Shown here: piece by piece, positions 33,640-45,767 of the stretch
Numbering within the stretch: position 1 is the stretch's first letter
How the letters are laid out: each line of letters opens with the position of its first letter
Origin: Theristus sp. LFF4_11
Lineage: Eukaryota; Nematoda; Chromadorea; Monhysterida; Xyalidae
Reading direction: 5' to 3'
Length of the DNA stretch: 64,000 nucleotides
NCBI GenBank assembly: GCA_030248135.1
Contig: JASANC010003363.1
Location: forward strand, 1-64,000
Program-made: the position numbers and the translations under genes
Notes under the pieces: model-generated
What the model was told of the DNA's origin: nothing
Databases searched by the model: none
Seen by the model: the letters and a program-made list of their open reading frames with translations, nothing else

Positions 33640-34131
33640 TTAGCAAGCACAGATCTCAATTCTAGTAAGCAAGCGAGATGGCATAATGCACGCCATACGG
33701 CCGCAAATTTTACTATGTGCACTATAAGCAGCCAAAAGCATTGCAAAACGCTGCTGCCGCAGTGCGTACGCCAGCTTGTAAGCTGTATCTGTGTCTGGCC
33801 TGGCTGTGTGTGTTGTTCTGGAATAAGCAGCAAAACGTCGTCGTTTATATAACATCAACACCACAGCAGCTATTAATGTTGTGTTTTCGTTAGCTATGCG
33901 CTGCTCGTTGCGTTCAGCTTTTTGGTTCAGTCGAGTCGAGGTCCACTGCAAAAAGCTGACGACCAACGGAGCGTAGTGGCCAGCAGTTTGTTGTAATATT
34001 CTTTCGGCGATTCGGTTTTTCTCCCCCGCAGTATAGACGGTTGCAATTTTTTCGGTTTCTTTTGCGTTTTGCGCTGCTGTGCGTGCCGTGCCTGTGCGGA
34101 GTGTGTGTGCTGCTGCAACACGCCACAACAC
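33640..34131 (-). CDS. Hypothetical protein, possible membrane segment
   Basis: Open frame of 163 codons, notable in this AT-rich setting. It is basic and Ala/Thr rich, with a hydrophobic stretch (TTLIAAVVLMLY) followed by KRRR. No family recognised. A CAG just inside the 5' end could be a splice acceptor, so this may be an exon rather than a whole gene. It could also be non-coding. Confidence 0.25.
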   Translation of the reverse strand: MLWRVAAAHTLRTGTARTAAQNAKETEKIATVYTAGEKNRIAERILQQTAGHYAPLVVSFLQWTSTRLNQKAERNEQRIANENTTLIAAVVLMLYKRRRFAAYSRTTHTARPDTDTAYKLAYALRQQRFAMLLAAYSAHSKICGRMACIMPSRLLTRIEICAC

Positions 34132-34393
34132 GTTGATGCCGTGTTTGTTGCTGTTTCAACGTGTGCGGTGTTGTATATTTTTGTGTCGATCTCAGTGTCC
34201 TTTCGTTAGTTTACTGCAGTGCACTTTTCGCGGAGTACACAGATGACTGCTTCAGGCGCACATTGCTCCCTCTCTTTTGCTACATCTCCAGTCTGGCCCT
34301 GTCGAAATCAAATATCCACGCCAGCATCATTAGAGCAATACTGCGTTTTTATTTTGATGCTGATGCTGTGAATATATCTGTGGATGGACTGCC

Positions 34394-35164
34394 TAGAGAT
34401 GTAAGGGTCAAAAAAAAAATTTTTTTTTTAATTTTTAAAAAAAAAAAAAAAGTAAAAAAAAAATGAGCATTTTTTTTTATTTTTTTTATTAAAAATTTTT
34501 GAAATTTTTTTTTTAATGTGCCCTGAAAATGCCGTTTTTGGCATAATTTTTCGAAAGTTCAACAAAAATTTTCTTTGACTTTACCTTGTCACTTAGTCTT
34601 CAACGCTGCAGGTGGTATTCTGGATTGATTTATCGACTGTTTTCAGCCTTGGTGAGTGATGATCGACTCGCGCATTGAAGTACTTGAGCGTCGCAAAGGC
34701 TAGTTCAACAAATTCCGATGTCGCTAAGGTGAGATAGAAGCAGAGAACTCACATTTACGCATCGTTTTTCAGGATCTCGAAAGGTGGAAATTGCACTGTC
34801 TGCCACTGCAAGCGTAACTTCGTTGGTTGCTCGTTGCTGTTTCGCCTCGTGTCGTCAGCGTGATCACACCGGTTTGTTGTGGAACTTGTTTCCATGTTAT
34901 TTGAGGTGAATTGAGAGGCAAAACACGAGACGTGATGTCGTCGGTGGGAAAATGGGGTCGCCGAAACCAAGTCTGAAATTTTCACCCTCCTCCCATATGA
35001 GTGGGGGTCATATGGTAAGTCGGTGGCTCCTCAGATGGTGATATTCGGACTCCCTGAAAAATTCTGAACAACTTTCATTTTTAAAAAAAAAAATTTTAAA
35101 AAAAAAATTTTTTTTTTAAAAAAAGAAAAAAAAATAGAAAATTTTTTTTTTCTTGACATCTCTA
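34394..35164. mobile_element. hAT-like non-autonomous element with 8-bp TSD
   Basis: 771 bp, ends TAGAGATGT and ACATCTCTA, with exact duplications GGACTGCC at 34386-34393 and 35165-35172. Internal blocks (TTTTTCGAAAGTTCAACAAA) relate it distantly to family B. It ends 450 bp upstream of the integrin start codon, so it lies in the likely promoter region. Confidence 0.85.
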
Positions 35165-35611
35165 GGACTGCCTTTATGCACTCCGTTTGACGAATAATGT
35201 AACATTTTCCTGGCTTGAATACGCCTTGGTTACTGAGAGCGTAACATTTTTAAAATTGCATTTATTTGAATTTTGCATGACCACATGAATGATGAACACT
35301 GTTCAGTATCAGTTCCTCCGCTGCGCTATGCGCTTGTACATATGCGTCATTTTGCCTGATATGGCTCATGATTTCAATGGAGTAATTTTCTATGAGAACC
35401 AAAATTGCTGGCTGAAGAACAAACTTTTGTACTTTGTATTACTTTGCTTTTTTGGTGTTGTTTCTTCAAGTAAAGTGGTGCTAACGACGGTTCTACGGGT
35501 GAACCAAAAAATACCAACCGTGTTGCGCAGGCGCAGACCCACCAAAATCAAGCACATTCAGCCGCAGCCCTGCCAGTCGTCAGATTTGGCACAACTTCGA
35601 ATACAACAGTG

Positions 35612-38600
35612 ATGAAGCTGCAGGCGTTCATTGTCGTCGTCGCGTTGGCAGTGTCATGGAGGACGTTTACGGTTTCACAAGACACTGCAAATGACGGTAC
35701 ATTTGCGGTTGTTTCTCATGCACACGTGCTTCACATGTCGTTGGGCTTTAACTTTCTTTCAAAGTTCAATTTGAGCAATGAATGTTTTCAACTGAATCGT
35801 ACGATTTGCAGAGAAAGAGTTTCCGTGTCATTCGTTGTCGCGTGACAACTACACGTGTGGCGACTGCATTGCGTTTCACAAGTCGTGCGCCTGGTGCAAG
35901 AAGAACGTCAGTTTGGTGGAGCTCACAGTTTTTTTGTGTTGTCAAGAGTGTTGAGCAGAGATTTCAATGGCAGCAGACACGGCACCGTGTGGTGTGTCGT
36001 TCGTACGTTTTTGGAGTTTAATTTTTGCAGGATTTCGACGACAAACTATCGCGGTGTGACTCAACGGCGCGTCTGATGCAGCACGGTTGCAGTGGTGAAT
36101 CAGACATTGTCAACTGGAACACAACGTACAAAATATTCAAGCCAGTCAGTGGATTTGCTGCTCCCGGACGGATCGGGTTTTTCGTACTCCCATGTTTTTC
36201 GATTTGGATGACATTTCTGGGTCGATTTTTTGCGTTGAAAAGTCGTTTCCGAAATTGTTGTGTTGCAACTTAGAACATGTTTTTCAGTCGGTCAGCCAAT
36301 TGTGAGATCTTGTTTGATGTATGTGTTTGGGGTTAACAAGTGAACCTTCATTGCTGTGTGTGTGTTTGTCCGTTTACCGTTGTATTTGACTCGTTTCCTC
36401 CCAGATTCCGACCGACCCCGACGGCGTGCTCGAATTGACGCGACAGGTCTATCCGGAGCGTGTTACCGCTGTTCTCAGGCCAAGTTCGCTCGTTTCTTGT
36501 TGCTGTTGTTGTTGTTTTGCATTTTAACAGTTTGATTCATTGTAAAATTTTTGCACCGCTAGCGATTTTTTATTGCGTTCCAAACAAACACATTTTTGGC
36601 ATAAATGCGACACGTTTTGTTAATTCTCATATTACAGTGGACAAATTCACGTTCACGATAACGTATCGCCAAAAGAAGAATTACCCAGTGGACATGTACT
36701 ACGTGATGGACATGTCTTACTCGATGGCAGACGACAAAGCTAAACTGTCGGAGCTTGGCGACTTGCTAGGTAAGGTCGGTTCGCCAACGTGAGGCGCCCG
36801 GCTGAGGTGTTGTTCGGTTGCGTCGGCTCGCGTCGCTGATCGCACCAATCAAACAGATGTGTAAATCACAGCACATTGCTCTTGTATCCTTTTATTTATT
36901 AATTTACTTTCATTGAAGCTGCCCGAATGAACCAGATCACCAGCAATTTCCGGCTCGGCTTCGGTTCGTTCGTTGACAAAACGCTCGTGCCCTTTGTTGA
37001 CCCGCGCCCAGAAAGGTCTGCTTGTTTCAATCGCTCGTTTCATTCGGTGTCAAGTTAACCGTTCATTGAGTGAACAAGCATGAAAACGTGTTTTTTGTCA
37101 ATTTCCACAGACGCGACAAGCCATGCGACGCTTGTAAGCCGCCCTACGGGTTCCGACATCAAATGCCGCTTTCCGATAACTCAACCGTGTTCAAGGTTGG
37201 CTGATTTGTTTCATTTTATTCTATTTTCCAAGGTGGAAGTGTTCGGTGAAAGTGATGGAAATTCAACAAGATGTTGTCGCCTAAAATTTCCAGAACAAAG
37301 TGCGAGCGGCTGACATATCCGGCAACTTGGACGGGCCAGAGGGTGGTTTCGACGCGCTGATGCAGGCGGTTGTGTGCAATGTGCGTTCGCAAAGTGGCCA
37401 TTGCGCCCGTTTGGACGATTGTGTGATGAAACTTTCATCTTCACATTTCAGCAGCATATCGGCTGGCGCGAAAAGTCGCGTAAAATGATCGTCTATTCGA
37501 CGGACGCCGGCTTCCATTTTGCTGGTGACGGCCGTGTAAGTTTTTTGTTTTTGTTATTTTCAGTGAGCGTGCTGAACTTTTTTCTTCACCAAAATGACTG
37601 CTCAATCTAAAAGAACTGAATGTAACGTTTCGATTTGTTTACAACGTTTCCATGACTGCACACGTGCCTACACAGCTTGCTGGTGTGGTCGTGCCCAATG
37701 ACGGCGAGTGCCACCTGGATGCCAACAACGAGTACTACATGTCGTCGAGACAGGACTATCCGAGCATTGCCCAGTTGCACGAAAAGATCACAGACGCCAA
37801 CGCCAATGTCATCTTTGCCGTCACAAAGCAACAGGTCCGTTCGTTCGTTTGCCATGTTCTAAATCACAAGCTATAAAGGCCCGTTTAAGGCCCGTTTAAA
37901 CCTGACGTATGCGCGCACGGCACGTCACGTCACTTCAGGTGTTATTGCATACTGCCGTTCATACAGACGTATGCATGTACGACACGTCACGTCACTTTAG
38001 GTCTCGTGTTGTTGCATACTACCGTTCATACCTGACGTACGTCGACATGCGTTTGCACACGGCAGGTATAAACGGGCCTTTAGACAAGAAACGAAAACAA
38101 CTGTATGCCGGTTTCATGACTAAGAGCTGCTTTGACAATGAAAAGCGAGCATTGTATTTGTGTGGCCATTGAAACGGAATAACGGCAATTCGTTGACGAT
38201 GACAGGTTCCACTGTACCGGCGACTGAAGGACGCGCTGCCCGACGTTGCTGCATCTGTGGGCGAGCTCGCAAACGATTCCACCAACATCGTGCAACTCAT
38301 TGAGCAGGAATACAGAGTCCGCTGAGAATCACTGTTTCGATGTTTCGCTGGAATCGCTTTTCACAAAGTTGTCGCGCTCACTCTTCACACTGTAGAATGT
38401 GTCTGTTTGCAGAAAATCCGCGACAAAATTATACTGGTCGACAGTCTGCAAGGCACGGAAGGATTGAAACTGAAATACCGCACAAAATGCAAAGGGTTCG
38501 TTTTGCGTTCGAGAGCACATGGTTTTTTTGGTTTGGTTTGCACTGCATTTTTTTTAAACTGCGTTATGTTTTGTCAGCGACGTGATGAAGGACACGCACG

Positions 38601-41600
38601 AATGCGAGGGCGTTGAGCTGAACGATCGCATCGACTTTGAGGTGACCGTGGAGCACGTTGAGTGCGTGCAGCAGCGCCAGCACACCATACAGATCAGACC
38701 GGCTGGCCTGAACGAGTTTGTCGACCTGGAGGTGGTCGTCGACTGCGACTGTCCGTGTGCGCGCGACGGAACGGTACGCTGGGGTGGGGTGCAATGCCAG
38801 TGGCAAACAAACGGCGCTGTTACGGTCGATTAAGATGACTGCAGTTTTGTGCAGAAGAAACGCCGGTGATGTGCAGGTGCAGAGGCAGTTTGTGGAGTGT
38901 TGTGGTTGTTGCTTGCAGGCACAACGGCGCTCCTCGCAGTGCCAGGGCAACGGCGACCTCGTGTGCGGCGTCTGCGAGTGCTACGCAGGCAACGTCGGTC
39001 GCAACTGTGAGTGCTCCGACCAGGACTCCACCACGTCGCAGTTGGATGCAAAGTGCAAAAAGTACGTGGCTGCGCTCAATTGTGTGTCGCGTTGCTTGTG
39101 TGGTCGCTTTGTGTTGCCACGACTGTGTGCTCTGCAGCGTTTGCTATTCGAAACGAAACGTGAAATGTGACTTTACTGAAAGCATGGATAATGTCCAATT
39201 GCTAGCACGCATAGATTGCGAAACGTTTCACATCTGACATCTGAGACACCTTTCACATCTCGAAACTGCGCGTACGTGGCTTATTTTAGCAGCGTGCGTA
39301 AGCAAACCATTCAACATAATGCTGTCCCCTTGGTACGAAACGATGATGGCTGCATTTGAAAACTGTCAGATTCAACGAGAGCGAGATCTGCTCCGGTCGC
39401 GGCACGTGCGTCTGCGGCGTGTGCCAGTGCAATCGGCGACCGAACGGCATTGAGCAGATCACTGGCACGTTCTGCGAATGTGACAACTTCCAGTGTCCAA
39501 GGCACAACAAGAAAACCTGCAACGGTACGTTCGCAGTGATCCAACCGCCCAATGATTTTATCGCGCAGAAGACAGAGCGAGGTCTCAGTTTTTGCTTTAT
39601 GGTCTTGGACTGGTTGTCTGCGTGAGTGTGAGATTCGCAGACGCACGAATCTGCTGCACTGCTTGCTGTTCATGCAAATGATGCGTCATTGCAGGCCGTG
39701 GCGCGTGCAAATGCAAGGAATGTCAGTGCGAGGAGGGCTGGAAGGGATACGCGTGCGAGTGCCAAATCAGCGACGTCAATTGCACGGCGCCCAATGGGGT
39801 TCGTTGGTTTAGGTTTCTGTGCTTTTAACTAAAAATGCTTTATTTTTTGGTGACGTACGTGAAAGACTGATAAGTGCGTTGGTAATCGCTGCTCTCGATC
39901 TGTAGTATCTATTTCTCTTTGTTTCTGATTTTTTGCTTCAAACGTAAATTGCATCAATGATAGAGCGATAATTCACCCACCGCAGTTGAATTTGAATAGC
40001 ATTCGGCGTTCGGGTCTTCAATTCTATTCGCTTAATTTTTTGAGTGGCGTTCTTCAATAGAGAAACGTTCTTTAGAGTGTTCGCGTGACAAGGTTCATGT
40101 TTTGTGTTGTTTCAGAAATTATGCAGCGGTCACGGCCAGTGCGTCTGCGGACGATGCAAGTGCGACGACCGCTACAGCGGCAACTACTGCGACACGTGCT
40201 CGGTGGGTAGCAGCTTTTTATGGTGGCTTCTGCGACTCATCACGGTGGCAGACGTGGAATGAAAACTGCAAATGTTCCGTGTGCTTCAAAAGCAGCAATC
40301 CTCTGGTCTAGTTGACTGCTTTTATCAGCATGAGAAGCCAATCACCCAGCCGTGCATACAATCGCGCAATGGCTAATTACAACCCCTAGTTTTCATCATT
40401 CACTAGAATTGTATTTTTATTCGCAATAAAACTCAAAAGCATCACGGGACCAAACGTAGCGTTCTTCTGCCTGAGCGAGTCGCGGTGTGTTCGTGTTTGC
40501 TTTTACGAGTTTGAGCCAATTACGCCAACGACCATGTGTGCCCGTGCCGTCAGACATGCCCAACGAAGTGCCTCGAGTACCGTCCGTGCGTGATGTGCAA
40601 GGTCTGGGGCACCGGCCCCTACAACGAGACGCAGTGCGAGACGTGCGAGCACGATTTGGACTTTCAAATGATCGTGGTTGATGAGCTGCCGGAGAAGTTC
40701 GAGAACGACACGCGTGTGAACTGCCAGTTCGTGGATGCAGCCGACGACTGCACGTTCTACTACATGTACGAGTATGATGAGAACTACGAGAACGCCACGC
40801 TTTGGGTGAACAGACACAAAGGTCAGCCTCGACAGCACACACTGATTCACCAGTGCAGTTTTTGTGTTGTGCGTGTGTGGCCACTTGCAACGGCCACTTG
40901 CACTCACTGCCAACGCACACAACGAGAGCATTGGTGTCGCGCTTGCAGACTGCCCGCCGCCGGTGCCGATCCTGGCGATTGTGCTCGGCCTGATCGCGGG
41001 CATCGTGCTGATTGGACTGATCCTGTTGCTCGTCTGGAAGCTGCTCACCGTCTTGCACGACCGTCGCGAGTACGCGCTCTTCGAACAGGAACGACTCATG
41101 GCGAAATGGGACACGGTCGGTTGTGTGGGCATGGGGGGGGCACTCGTTGTGTTGCAAGTGTGAGCAGGCGTTTTTAGTGATTGTTGGAGACTCAGTTTTT
41201 CAGACCACCGGGTCCCCTCAAGACACCGATGGCAAAACTTTCTCTAATCAACATAAAATTTACACCAACCGAACCGCCTCGACGCGCGGTCAATTTCAAG
41301 TTGATTGGGAAAAATGTTGCGGCTTGCCAACAAAAAGCGAGTCGTAAAATATTGCTGAATACACGTCACTAAAATCTTAATCTTAAGAGCGTGCACTTCT
41401 GTTCATAACACTGATGATGCACAAGCACAACCACACGCCAACGCACACATGCGACAGCAGCGCATGCCTGTGTGACTGTGCAACATCACTGTGTTACACT
41501 TGCAACTGAGCGAGTGGCTTCTTAATTTTCTTATTCGAATTTCTTAATTCTTCTTCTACTTTGTCGCGCGTTCACCAACAGATTCAGTAATGTTCTTTTC

Positions 41601-41897
41601 AAGATGAATAAGAATAACTTGCTTTGATAATTACGAACGAACGCAACAGTGATCAAACGGCCTGCCAACCGACAGGGTGACTCAAACCGAACGGAGCCAT
41701 GCTTAAAAAGTGACTCCCGGTTTCTGTTTCATTGTCGCTCTGAGCGATAGCTGGCCACATTTGTAATTGCAATTACGTTGCTTTCTATCTTTGTGTTTTT
41801 TTCAGTAATTTTATTTTCTGTGTCACAGGGCGAAAATCCAATTTTCACGCCAGCAACGTCGACGTTCAAGAACCCGCTGTTTGGCGGCAAACAATGA
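35612..41897 (+). CDS. Integrin beta subunit (complete, 20 exons)
   Basis: Cell-surface adhesion receptor chain that pairs with an alpha subunit. Exons: 35612-35696, 35812-35906, 36031-36144, 36405-36483, 36638-36769, 36919-37015, 37111-37195, 37294-37380, 37452-37535, 37676-37834, 38206-38316, 38413-38495, 38578-38773, 38919-39061, 39370-39524, 39695-39798, 40116-40206, 40516-40821, 40949-41115, 41829-41897; one frame, 813 aa. Order: signal peptide, PSI ([14 protein letters not shown]), hybrid, I-like domain with [18 protein letters not shown] and [13 protein letters not shown], four Cys-rich EGF repeats, beta-tail, transmembrane [18 protein letters not shown], and cytoplasmic [13 protein letters not shown]...KWDTGENPIF...NPLF. 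Both membrane-distal NPxY motifs read NPxF. Closest in style to nematode PAT-3. Exon 6 uses an AAG acceptor. Introns carry a MITE (37876-38080) and a family C fragment (36184-36297). Confidence 0.96.
36184..36297. repeat. Family C fragment in integrin intron 3
   Basis: The stretch from CATGTTTTTCGATTTGGATGA to AACATGTTTTTCAGTCGGT matches, with many changes, the interior of 57185-57305. Old truncated copy without ends. Confidence 0.6.
37876..38080. repeat. TA-flanked MITE in integrin intron 10
   Basis: Ends AAGGCCCGTTTA and TAAACGGGCCTT are perfect inverted repeats, flanked by TA. Interior repeats GACGTATGC and CACGTCACGTCACTT in two direct blocks. Confidence 0.75.
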
Positions 41898-43191
41898 TGC
41901 AAAACAAAAACGTCTGCGCCAAATTCGTGTCTGTTCGTCTGTGCCCGAGCGGTATCCATGTACTTTTTTATTTAAACGCGAACATCGCGCGTTTATCAAC
42001 AAACGGGTCAATATTTTAAAAAAAAATCGTATTGTTTTCAGCATGCTTGTTTTTTGTAAACGTGTTGTTGCTTGTCTTGTTTGTCTCATTTCTCAGTCGT
42101 GTTTCGCTCGTATCGTTTTTCTTACCACGTTGCCAAATCTGCTCAGTATGAAATTGTCATTTTTTCATGTGTTGAACTTTGTTCGCGCCACGGACTCTTT
42201 GCTTATTTTTGCTTTAAGACTGTTTTATGAGGATTCGGATTCACTAGCATCCAGCTATTATAGTCGTTTGTAATATTTTTTACAATAATGTTTGCCCTCT
42301 AACCCTGTCTTCTTTTTTGGGACCATGGTGTTTTCTCCTTCAAAATTTTTTATTTATTTATAGGACATGAGATAATTAATTACAAGATGTGTTCTGTTAT
42401 TTTAGAATCTCATCATTTTCAAAGTGTTCATCACTCCAACTTAAACACAAACTCAACGAATGAACTTGAAAAAAGTGTTAAGGAATACTTTATGATTTAC
42501 CAAACGAACCAAACAAATGATTTCGTGTCATAATTTATGATTTTGATTTTACACAAACAAACGTGAACGACGTTGTTTGCAGCAAGCATGTTTTTGGTTT
42601 TGAGTGCTTCATGTTTTTCACTGGGTTTCCGAGCACTCACTTACTTACCAATTGTTTTATCTGGAGTCAAGTCAGCAACAGAGTGCTGCTGAGGGCGCCT
42701 TCATGTTGCAGTATTTAGTGACTGCGCAGCTGTGTTTCAAACATAAACATTCTAAATAACTGCAACATGAATGCGCCGTAACGCTTTAGTGTGAATTTGA
42801 ACCATGCCTTCATTTTTGTTTTGTTTTTCATGTTTTGTACCTTGTTTTTGTTCTTGTTTCATGCGTGTGATCACTGTAGCTTCTAGTGATTCCTATCAGT
42901 CATGAGCTGTTTTTTCTCAGTGACTGTTTTTGGGGTTTTGAACGACATTTAAGAAAAATATAAGTAAGGGCAAACCATATTTAATGGCGTGAATTCAGTT
43001 CTTCCTTTCAAGTTTTTTTTCTGTATTTTCAAATTTCCGAATGCTTTTTCCAATGCCAAGGCTTGACTACATATATCATTCACAAATGATATTTTTAAAA
43101 TTACTTTATTTCTGCGCCCAAACGTATGATTCAAATATCCAGTTCAGCACCCTGAAAAACTACTTAGCACTGCCCGTCATTTTGGTGGTGC
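41898..43191. other. 3' flank of integrin, intergenic; contains MITE H copy 2
   Basis: T-rich sequence with no gene signature. At 42698-42776 lies a second, more diverged copy of the short palindrome seen at 23517-23605: CTTCATGTTGCAGTATTTAG pairs with CTGCAACATGAATGCGCC. Confidence 0.6.
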
Positions 43192-43583
43192 TCATCTCAA
43201 AATGTTTTCTGCATTGTTGTGCACCTGTTTTCTTTGCTTAGTTGAAACATGTCGCAATATGTACGTAATCAGTGCTTGCCCACAATTGTTGTGGTTTATT
43301 TTGTCTTCGACTGATTCAGAAATGAAGTGAAAACAATAAAGACAGACGGCCAGCAAACAAAAGCATCGTTTTTTATCGGCTTTCAGCGACTCCGCGTTTC
43401 TCAACTTATCGGAAACCAAAAAAAACATATGGAAAAAGCTGCAGCTTTGCGTGATTGCAATTTGGGTGTGTGTGGTCAACAGCCGATGTCGTATGGTCTC
43501 CGTTTCGTTCAGTTTCTTGTCCCGATGCAACCCCTGAAAAACATGCATTTTTAATGACCTGCCCGGCTAGATTCCGGGCGCTT

Positions 43584-44267
43584 TTAATGGCACTGCAGTT
43601 TCATTTCCTTCGTCATTTTTTCGGTTTTCGTTCCAGGTTTTTTCGTCCGTCCTTTCTTGCGGTCGCACATTGCAAAAGACGATCGTTCACAAAGATGCCT
43701 GCTGAGACATGACAACGATGCCGTGCAGACACGCATGATGTCACTGGGAAGCTTTGAAAAACATTTTTGTCTTAATGTTTGCCCGTTTTCCAAGTAATAG
43801 ATACACAGCGCAACTGTGTTTTGCACGTTTTTGCCTGAAATGTCAGTCAAAGAGGCCAACATGGTCGGTGTGTCAACGTCAAGCGAATGTAAGAGTGCAA
43901 GTGCGCCGATGTTCAGTTGTAATTCTTCACACCAGCTCAATCTTGTCGTTCGCAGATGGAAAAATGACATGTCATGGAGACGAAACTTTGCGCCAGAGAA
44001 AGTCTGTTCGGCTGAATCTGTGCCCAATTCCAAGAGTTCAAATTTGTATGCAGGCCATTCAACGTCGTCTTGTTTTCGAACAAACAGACAGCGCAAATTA
44101 CACAATCGGCTGCCTAGCGCCCAAGGTTTCTCTGCTCTTCTGCACCACAAAAAGAATGTTGGAAGAATCATGGGTTTGGTGGTTTGTTTGTGTCTGGAAT
44201 AGTTTTGAGTGTTGAGAAACAATGTCACAGTGAACAGAGAAAGAACAAGTGCGCGCCGCGCACACAC
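43584..44267 (-). CDS. Hypothetical 227-codon open frame
   Basis: The longest unspliced frame in the 42-51 kb gap. It contains Leu-rich stretches (FELLELGTDSAEQTF, LNIGALALLHSLDVD) and ends in a Lys-rich segment. A minus-strand acceptor near 43534 opens another Lys-containing frame, so a spliced gene of about 44.2-43.2 kb is possible. No family recognised; the internal ATG at about 44171 is the likelier start. Confidence 0.3.
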   Translation of the reverse strand: MCARRALVLSLFTVTLFLNTQNYSRHKQTTKPMILPTFFLWCRRAEKPWALGSRLCNLRCLFVRKQDDVEWPAYKFELLELGTDSAEQTFSGAKFRLHDMSFFHLRTTRLSWCEELQLNIGALALLHSLDVDTPTMLASLTDISGKNVQNTVALCIYYLENGQTLRQKCFSKLPSDIMRVCTASLSCLSRHLCERSSFAMCDRKKGRTKKPGTKTEKMTKEMKLQCH

Positions 44268-45044
44268 GTAAATTTCATTGGACTTTGTTAGCGCAAAATT
44301 AACACGATCGCCAATGTGCGTGTCTTGCTTTGGCTTTGCCTTGACAGTTTCAACTCGTCAACTGCTTCCAGTTCCCAGTTGTCTCCTCCTGTCTGTGCAT
44401 TTCTGCGAATTTTATGTACGCACAGCAAAAAAATGTCGGCTAATGACAACGCTGTGCTTTGCTGCTGCCTGATCACTTTCGCGATGAAATTTCTAGGAGT
44501 TTGCATACCGTGAATGTCTTAAATCACAGTTTTATTTCGAATTTTAAAATTCAGCTTATAAAATGCGCCACTCAGCCTATCACGATTGAAAGGCATTTTT
44601 CCATGAACACGGAACGTTCGCGCATTTCTCTTTGTGGCGCACTTCAGTTCAATTGCTGTTGATATCAGATTTCATAACAAGCTGTTTGCACCCAATGCAT
44701 CATATCATCACTCCGGAATTAGCGAACACCAAAAAACTGCTTTTGCGTCGTTGGTAGCTGTAGCGGCAGCAAGTAGTTCGCAATAAAATGTCAGGGATAA
44801 CGCGCATGGCTCAACTTACTGCACATGTATTTGTGAGAAGAAAAATAATTGTTTCAATCAATTTCATTCCGTTTGCGTGTGTAGGCAACATTTCAGTGCT
44901 GCGAGGGAACTGCTGTTTTTGAAAGCGCATGTTTTCACTTTTTTGTAGACTTGATCCATTCAAGAAGCGAGCATCTTTTAGTTTTTATTTCAGCTAAAAA
45001 ATTCAACTGCAGAACCTGAACTGAATTTTTGAGCACAAATAATC

Positions 45045-45767
45045 ATGTTGGGAGCGCAAGCACTACGCACAAAAACGAGGGCCGATGCGAAGAGCAACGC
45101 AAACAAACGACACAAAATGAGAAAGTCAACGAGTGAACACCAGCGGAACGCGTCCGTTTCGCCACGACCGCCGACGGACAGAAACAAAATGGAGCCTGAG
45201 AAGCAGGACGAGCACACGGCGGCCGCTGACAAAGCAACGGACGACGTTGCCAATGTGCAGTGTTCACAGCACTTGCTAAACACGCAGCCAACAACGTTTT
45301 CCGATTTTGCATCACAGGCTATGAAAACGATGATGGAAAATATTCCATTCTTTGAGAAACGATGGAAATTTTTGCTATTCCGACAGCAACAATCAGAAAA
45401 ATTTTCAACACTATACTACTGGACAGCATCAATGGGAAAATTTTCAGTTTATGCGGTCCAGAATGGTAAAAAATCCATTCTCTGGTCTGATGAAACGATA
45501 GAAAAATTTTCTTATTTTCATGGCCAGTTAATCTTAAAATCGGAAAGCTTTTTTTCTATTTAAAACTGAAAATATTGAATGCTTGTATAATTTTCCAACA
45601 CTGTGATCGTTCACATTCAGACAAGTCGCAATGAGCAAGAAGCAGCACGTGAGAATCAAAGCCTGGCGAGTCACATGAAAATCATCCAGAACGTGACGAC
45701 AGCGACCGTGGCGCCCGTGATCGTGCCCGTCAGTCGACATTCAACATCCGAACACCAGCCAAATTAG
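45045..45767 (+). CDS. Small basic/coiled-coil protein starting MLGAQAL (partial model)
   Basis: First exon opens at 45045 with MLGAQALRTKTRADAK followed by Lys/Arg- and then Gln/Glu-rich sequence. A second exon, 45621-45767, encodes TSRNEQEAARENQSLASH and ends in TAG. The linking donor is ambiguous (phase-0 candidates exist near 45242 and 45449). The first residues resemble those of the gene at 51379, suggesting paralogy. No function assigned. Confidence 0.4.

Noticed and set aside
35289..35611. 107-codon frame just before the integrin
   Set aside because: It ends at the integrin start, has no signature and lies in the presumed promoter and 5' leader.
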